A stretch of 64,000 nt of DNA from Phlebopus portentosus. Its lineage: Eukaryota; Basidiomycota; Agaricomycetes; Boletales; Boletinellaceae. The notes below the pieces were generated by a model, which was given only the letters and a program-made list of their open reading frames with translations, was not told the origin of the DNA and searched no databases. Position numbers and translations under genes: made by a program. Positions within the stretch are counted from its first letter, which is position 1, and each line of letters begins with the position of its first letter. This document shows positions 58,093-64,000 of the stretch, in pieces. Location: NCBI GenBank assembly GCA_037892935.1, contig JAYXKI010000003.1, positions 2,108,001-2,172,000 of the forward strand, given 5' to 3'.

Positions 58093-58148
58093 TTCGCTGA
58101 GGTTCCTACTTCATCCACTTGATTCAGTGGAAGATGGTCTTCAGCGAA
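58093..58148 (+). terminator. Conserved hairpin downstream of U2 copy 2
   Basis: TTCGCTGA pairs perfectly with TCAGCGAA; CCACT pairs with AGTGG in the upper stem around TGATTC. It starts about 22 bases after the inferred end of the RNA, as in copy 1 (about 16 bases). Confidence 0.55.
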
Positions 58149-58678
58149 CGGAATTTGAGGATCTTTGACTAGGGTGGAAAGTAGATTTTTGTAAAGTTTT
58201 TCAATTGCAATACTTTGAGAAGAAAGTTCGGAAACTGAACTCTTGTGTCCGAGTGTTTGCAATATCCTATTGTATAGGTGATATTTGCGTGAGGTGATGC
58301 TTGTTTCACCATGCATTCACGAAAGTGAAGTTCAAGGTTTTCCACCGCTACAGGAAATTAACATTACTTTTTCTCAGCAAAAGGTTGAAGTGTGGAGCAC
58401 GAGGAGGCTGCTGTATCAGTACACCGACAAATCCAGCTGCAATGATTCGTTCTCTTGTCTTGAATTGAAATTCTGCGAGCTAAGTAGACCGAGCCGAATG
58501 ATAAGTTGAATTGGGCACGGAGACAACATGCCCGAAGCCGAGGCATGAGGTAAGAGTAATATGGATTGTGATTAGAAGACATGATGACTAGACGAATATT
58601 TATCCAAGATAGCCGAGAAGACGTGTCCCGAAATCTAAAGCTGGTATACGACAAAGTACGAATGAGAAACAAAAAATC
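58149..58678. other. Spacer between U2 copy 2 and the acyl-CoA synthetase stop, no gene seen
   Basis: No third U2 copy and no open frame with family features on either strand. Confidence 0.5.
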
Positions 58679-61010
58679 TCATAGTTTCGCTTTGGTTGGG
58701 CCAGAAGCAGCCTCAAACGCCTCGTACTCCTTCTTAGCACGTTCTCTCAGTTCGCGCCGAAGAATTTTGCCAGAAGCGCTGGATGAGAATATGTCGTCAA
58801 TAGATATTCCGGAGTACAATCATATGCTCCAGGACGCCGGTATCAGAACAAACTCTCACCTCTTAGGAATAGCATCAATGACAACGACACCGCCGCGCAG
58901 AAACTTATGCCGTGCGACATGCGTCTCTATCCATTTCTGTACTGCCGTGGCGAATGCCTGCCTATCCTTCTCGTCTTTCGGAAGCCCCTGAGCATGCACA
59001 ACGTACGCTCTGCAGTATATATGTGAGCTGGCATCAGTGATACTAGAAGATACTTACCGAGGAAACTCAGTCGCCTCAACGTGCGATGTGACACCGACCA
59101 CGCCCGCATCGGCGATATCTGGATGCTGCAAAAGGACCGCTTCGAGCTCCGCAGGGGGGACTGTATATTGTTCCTTGAGAATGCATGTGAGATAGGTACT
59201 CCCAAATCGACTTACCTTGGGATCCCTGAGGGATAAAATACGTTATAGGTTCAAACGACTTTTACTTAGAAAACACGACTTCCATACCTTGTATTTTATG
59301 AGCTCTTTCTTCCTGTCGACGATATAGTAGTACCCTTCTTTGTCAATAACTGCGACGTCGCCCGTCTTGAGCCACTCATCAGGCGTGATCGAATCCCGCG
59401 TCGCATCGGGATTGTTCAAATAGCCTTTCATAATTGTCGGTCCGCGCAACCAGAGTTCTCCCGGCTCGCCCTCTTTCGAGTCTTCTCCATCGTCCGTGAC
59501 AACTCGGGCCTCCAGGTTCGGCAAAAGGAGCCCGATGGAACCTATCTTACGGTCGGCATCGGCTTGAGGCAGCAAGTGAGAGTTTGGCGAAGTTTCTGTG
59601 AGGCCATACCCCTGCATTCGAGTTCAGGCTTATCGCCAGGAAATATCACGATGCACAAAATTCGCCTTACCTGAACTATCGTAACTTGAGCTCCTCGCGA
59701 TTTTAGTCGTTCCTGGACCGTCTTCGTAAGGGCAGCGCCAAGAGGCGCAGCCCCGGAAACGAGCCTTTTGAGTGAAGTAAGATTGTGCTGCTCCACAGCT
59801 ATTTGACAGAATCAAACGGTAGGGTCAGTCGCGGCTCAAGGAACAATGGCAACTTGAAAGAAATCTGACCAGGATGCCGGGAAAGGACCACGAGGATTGG
59901 GGGAACCAAAAAAATAAACGTGATCTTGAATTTCTCAATACATTTGCAGAACGCGACAGGCTCGAATCGAGGCATCACAACGACGGGAACGGCTTTATCA
60001 ATACAAGAATGAAGTACATTCAATACCCCTATCGTGCGATTAGAAAACCATACAGCATGTCATACGAACCCCAGACGGTACGTACCGTAGATATGGAAGA
60101 AAGGTAAGACTCCAATTGTCCTATCCTTGCCGTGTACCAAGGGGAAGGTACCCGATACCATGCTCATGCATGAGATCAGGTTTCTGTGAGTTGTCTAGAG
60201 TATCAAATGAAATCAGATGATAATAACTATTGGTTTCATGAGCACAAATACCTCCACTCCTTTAGGCTTCCCAGTCGTTCCAGAAGAATAGCACAGAAGG
60301 GTGGTCTCATTTGCAAGCGGTCCGTCAAACCTTTCCTCGTTTTCTAGACGGCCAGTTCCAAGAAGATCTTCCATTTGAATAAAGCCTTTTGGTCCCTTGT
60401 CTTTGAGACCCCATCCTGCAATCACAATCCTCTGACGGGCTTGTTTAGCATCGATTTTCAAAGATTCAAACATCTTCAACACGACAGGAAGAAGCGCAGG
60501 ATATGTAATAACAAGGCTCGCGCCACTGGAACGGTATTCAATAAACGCACAAAATCCGTATGAGATTCTTGGCATACCTGTCCTGGTACTGGTAAGCTAG
60601 CTCCGGAGGCGTGTATGCAGCATTAGCAAGCGTGGCTTTCAAACCCGCGGCAAATGCACCGAAGAGAAGAATCGGATACGCGACGGTGTTCGGGCTGACC
60701 AAAGCGATTGTAAATGACCGAGGTGACAATTTAAGCGACCGGGAGAAACTCACCTAAATATGAGTACGACATCACTGCGCGCAAGTTTTGGTCCACCGAA
60801 CTTGGCATGCAGGGTATTCCGCAAACCATAGCCTAGCTCGCGCGTTTTGGCGCGAAGCTCTCCTCGAGTGAGGGTTACTCTTGTGTCGGGGTCAATGAAC
60901 GCAGGCGAGCTCTCAGGGTATTTGTCCACTTTCGGGAACAGGTACGAATAGACAGAGACATCTGGAATTTCTACAGGTGGCAGGATAGACTTGTATATCT
61001 TATGGCTCAT
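58679..61010 (-). CDS. 4-coumarate-CoA ligase-like acyl-CoA synthetase, peroxisomal
   Basis: Activates an aryl or fatty acid to its CoA thioester through an acyl-adenylate. Start [27 protein letters not shown] at 61010. Adenylation motifs: [13 protein letters not shown] near 60.3 kb, [21 protein letters not shown] across an intron, [29 protein letters not shown], and the late catalytic lysine in [11 protein letters not shown]. The protein ends AKL, a type 1 peroxisomal targeting signal, so it probably works inside peroxisomes, as do several fungal 4CL-like enzymes in fatty-acid or side-chain degradation. About nine exons. A TATATAA-type box lies about 65 bases upstream (near 61077). Substrate not predictable. 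Confidence 0.92.
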
Positions 61011-61612
61011 TGTGGAGATGGTGGTAGGAGAGAGAAAACGAAGACGCGACGGCTGATGAGGTCAAGATGGAGTACGTATATAAAGATACAGGCATGATCG
61101 AAAGGGAATAGCCGTTAGCGGTAGGAACACATATGAATTCCTCGCGAGAAGATCATGAGAACACTGACCCGTGAATTCTATTTGCCGGACCAGCCCGTCC
61201 TTTTCACGGGATTACTATTTCTCGTTCGCCAAGGTCCATAATTCATCTTTCATTGGCGAATGGAACGAGTTGAAATGGCAAACCAGTACGTGAACAAGGA
61301 GAGATGCAAAGGAAGGTGGAATGTTCGACAAATGACGCCACGACAAATGTGGTGGTCGACCTAATCTTATCAGTTGCCTTTTGTAGACCTTCATCTTATC
61401 ACATTGCTTCCTCGCGAATAGAATACAAGAACTTGAAGAAGCTCAGAAACATCAAATCAATTCGGAACACATACAAGTATTTGTGAATGCATATGCAGAA
61501 GTATATACTATTGATGGATCACGTTTCGTATGACGATTCAAGGAGCCGTACTATGGAGTCGAGATTCATACACTGTTCAATATGAATAAAGAACAAAATA
61601 CGAAGCATTCGT
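61011..61612. other. Intergenic, promoter of the acyl-CoA synthetase; no gene seen
   Basis: Contains a TATA candidate near 61074-61082 on the minus strand. Remaining sequence carries no supported feature. Confidence 0.5.
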
Positions 61613-62989
61613 TTATCTGTCGTCTGAGCTAACAGACATCGATGATTCCGAAGACGCACTTCGGCTTCTCTGACGCCGTTGCGGCGGAGGCGAGCGTGAT
61701 GGGCTTACGCTAGACGGTCGCTTGCGACCACGAGGGCCCGGCTGATCAGGAGTACGCGACCTTGACCTCGACAAAGATGATTCAGATCTGGTTCGCGAGC
61801 GTGATAAACGCCCTTGGAAGCGACTTGTACGAGGAGAGCGCATGGGACTTCGACTACGGCTTTCGCTGCGGCGTGGAGGACCATCAGAACGGCCTCGCGG
61901 TGCTGCGCGACGAGGCGGTGGCGAAGCTGAGCGATCCGGAGACGGAGAACGTGAGACGGAACGGTCTTCGCGGCCTACTGGCGAAGGTGAACGCGAGATA
62001 GGGCGTCCGCGACGAGCCGGGGCAGGTGGAGAACGGGAGTAAGATCGCCGGCGGACAGGTGACGAAGAGCGCCGACGAGCGCGAACCTCATCTCGTGGTG
62101 GAGGTCCACGGCGCGGAGGACTCCTGCTTCTGCTCGAGCGTCGGTAATAGCCTCTTCCTCCCCTGCGAGGAGGACCAGGAGGAGGACCAGGAGGCGGCGG
62201 CATACGGTCGCGATCTCTATCACGGACATCCCGATTGCGCTCACGGTCGCGGAACTCCCGTTCTCGCTGTTCTCGCATCTGACGCATTTTATCTTCTTCG
62301 CGGCGACGCATTCTCTCGCGTTCTTTGCGCTCTGCCTCCCACTTGGCTTTCTGTGCTTCGTAACGTGCACGTTCTTCTTCGCGGCGTCGATCGCGCTCCT
62401 CGCGTTCTTGCATACGTTTGATGCGGTTCTCTTCTTGCTTTTCACGATCGAAAGCTTCACCTTCCGAATAATCTTGTCTCGTGCCAAGAGCACGCGCCAT
62501 TTTTTCGAGTTCAGTTTTCTTCGCTGCTGCGAGTGCATGAGTGTCGGATGCCTTCAAAGACTTCGCATTTGCGGCAGGTCCGGCGAGCGAAGTAAGCAGC
62601 TTCTGGCGCAATACATCGACCTGCTTCTCAATTTCGTCTTCATCAACTCTGTATATCTGTTAGTATTTCGAAGAAAGAGCACTGCTGTCAGAAATAAAAC
62701 ACACTCTTCATCCTCCAGCTTGAGCCTCAACTCCAAGCATTTGACTTCAACCTGGCGTTTTCTTTCGTGTTCAAGAATACCCGCATCGGGTTCCCGATGC
62801 TTCGGTGGAGCAATATCCCATGCCGCTGCTCTTTCCTCCGCAGTCTCATGCCGCCTCAAGGCGGAGAGATTCCGCAAAACATACCCATTGGTTCCACTGT
62901 TAGGGATGTACAGTCAGAACAAGCACTTTTCAATAAGCGAGTAAAACATACCTCCCACGCGGAGTCGTAAGTCCAATCCCGTTATACAT
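61613..62989 (-). CDS. CWC21: Spliceosome-associated Cwc21/SRRM2-type protein with RS domain
   Basis: Binds the activated spliceosome next to Prp8 and Snu114. Start at 62989: MYNGIGLTTPRG, splicing to SGTNGYVLRNLSALR, the near-invariant N-terminus of SRRM2/Cwc21. The cwf21 region follows (ILEHERKRQVEVKCLELRLKLEDE, then EDEIEKQVDVLRQKLL). After that come about 90 residues of charged single helix (EREERDRRREEERARYEAQK) and about 200 residues rich in Arg-Ser and Ser-Pro repeats. Yeast Cwc21 lacks the RS tail; here it is present, as in animals. Diverges from the SNAPC4-like gene over 207 bases. Confidence 0.92.
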
Positions 62990-63196
62990 GGTTCAACTTG
63001 CTTTTTCCTTGGCTCAAATAGTGTCTTTCTGTGAGACCAGAGACGAGTGTTGTTCGACAATGGTGGTTGAGAAGAGAAGAGATTCAAAGACGACGCCTTG
63101 ATAATCTCCCTGCACGTGATCATAACTTGTCGTCGATCCGAGGAAATTCGAATCGACTTGTTTCGTTCGACAATCTGGTCTTTCACCTACTAAACA

Positions 63197-64000
63197 ATGA
63201 CCGAAAAGGCTGCAATCGACGCAGCTCTGAAAGCAAACAAGGAGCATCGGCATGCTCTCAAGGATTATATTGAACTTCTAGAAAAGGAGCTTCAGACCGT
63301 TGACAAGATGATCGTCAGTCCAACTTCCCCCCCGGTATACTCGTTTCTCTGATGATTCCGAACTAAGGAAGACGTGGACACCGAAGATGATGCAGAAGTC
63401 AACCAAGACGATAGTATCGTTTATGTGGAAGGTGCAAAGAAGCCCGTGTCAATAGTGTTGCCAAGAACGCTACTCTCGGAGGATTCGCCATTCTTTGAAG
63501 ATGCCCAATGGAAGAAACGATACGACGAGTTCACTACAGTTAATCAGCGTGTGCCGGTGTTCTTCCATGTCGACGGTCTCTTTTCTTACTGAAATTTCTT
63601 CTCATTCTAGTGAAGGCGAAGGAACATGACGCATTGAGGGAGGCTGTCCGTAGCGAGAACATGAGAATGCAGACCCTGGAGGCACAAAAGCGGTGAGCTA
63701 TTGAACATATCCGTTTATTAACCTCAATATACTGACTATCTGTCGGTGTGCAGTAATCAGCCAATCGACATTAAAGCATTCCCTCCTGAACATTTCGAAC
63801 AAAATACTGAAGGAATCGACTGGCGTCGTGTTTCAGTCAAGGTAAATTAGTTCCTGCAGTTCGGTCTGAATGTTTTTAACACCCGCTCCTAATATCAATA
63901 GGTGAACTCGCTGCTGCCGAGAAATTACCCTCGAACACCGAGGGAGTGCGAAATTCGCTGGCTTGGTCATCTTCATCCGTCAATAAACAACGGACCTTGG
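63197..64000 (+). CDS. Myb/SANT protein resembling SNAPC4, 3' end outside window
   Basis: Exons 63197-63313, 63368-63548, 63611-63692, 63754-63841, 63902 onward. A helical N-terminus (ALKDYIELLEKELQTVDKM) and an acidic linker precede RNQPIDIKAFPPEHFEQNTEGIDWRRVSVKV and the Myb-like ECEIRWLGHLHPSINNGPW, after which the window ends. The HPSIN.xW junction between repeats resembles SNAPC4 (SNAP190), the DNA-binding subunit of the snRNA-gene activator complex. Only part of one Myb repeat is visible, so another Myb factor is possible. Its position 5 kb from two U2 genes is suggestive only. Confidence 0.65.

Larger units (their letters stand above)
57607..58148 (+). repeat. Second copy of the duplicated U2 gene unit
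   Basis: Direct repeat of 56858-57435, same orientation, offset by about 705-725 bases. See the first copy for shared blocks. Confidence 0.8.

Noticed and set aside
61762..62421. Plus-strand open frames across the Cwc21 RS domain
   Set aside because: Shadows of Arg-Ser and charged-helix codons; the minus strand has the conserved Cwc21 N-terminus and splice sites.

Overview
This is nuclear DNA from a filamentous fungus, most likely a basidiomycete of the Agaricomycotina. Genes lie on both strands at about one per 2 kb. Nearly every gene is cut by many short introns (about 45-65 nt, GT-AG, often with a CTNAC branch site), and several exons are only 5-24 nt long. The family set (IQGAP, FHA-forkhead factor, METTL3/IME4, a TPR-kinase fusion, GPI-type wall proteins) is eukaryotic and fungal. 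There is no operon structure, CRISPR array, insertion sequence or recognisable transposon. Exon joins given below were deduced by eye from splice signals, reading frame and family motifs; no alignment or RNA data were available.

Layout. 1-3.8 kb: copper-transporting P1B ATPase (minus strand, 3' end outside the window). 4.5-18.2 kb: a metabolic stretch with an SDR reductase, a NUDIX hydrolase, a possibly broken small gene, an FAD monooxygenase that converges on an aldehyde dehydrogenase, a Ser-rich single-span surface protein, 1.8 kb without a gene, and an allantoate-permease-type MFS transporter. 18.5-43.3 kb: mainly housekeeping genes, namely IQGAP, quinolinate phosphoribosyltransferase, a 2OG-Fe(II) oxygenase, RCC1, VPS60, GPI inositol-deacylase, a small GPI-anchored wall protein, an ACMSD-like amidohydrolase, a multi-span membrane protein followed by a decayed partial copy of itself, mitochondrial uS11m and QCR9.

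43.7-64 kb: an inositol hexakisphosphate kinase (KCS1 type), 2.9 kb with no supported gene, a TPR-protein kinase fusion, an FHL1-like FHA-forkhead factor, the METTL3/IME4 mRNA m6A methyltransferase, two tandem U2 snRNA genes, a peroxisomal 4-coumarate-CoA-ligase-like enzyme, a Cwc21/SRRM2-type spliceosome protein and the start of a Myb protein resembling SNAPC4.

The most notable content is at 56.9-58.2 kb. Two U2 snRNA genes sit in a duplicated unit of about 0.55 kb. They have identical branch-site recognition sequences, compensating changes in their stems, the same TATA-to-start spacing, shared upstream blocks, and a strongly paired hairpin just downstream of each that may direct 3'-end processing. 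They lie among other RNA-processing genes (METTL3, Cwc21, SNAPC4-like). Other points worth a second look are the microexons, a GC-AG intron, very short divergent promoters, a TPR-kinase fusion and two decaying genes.
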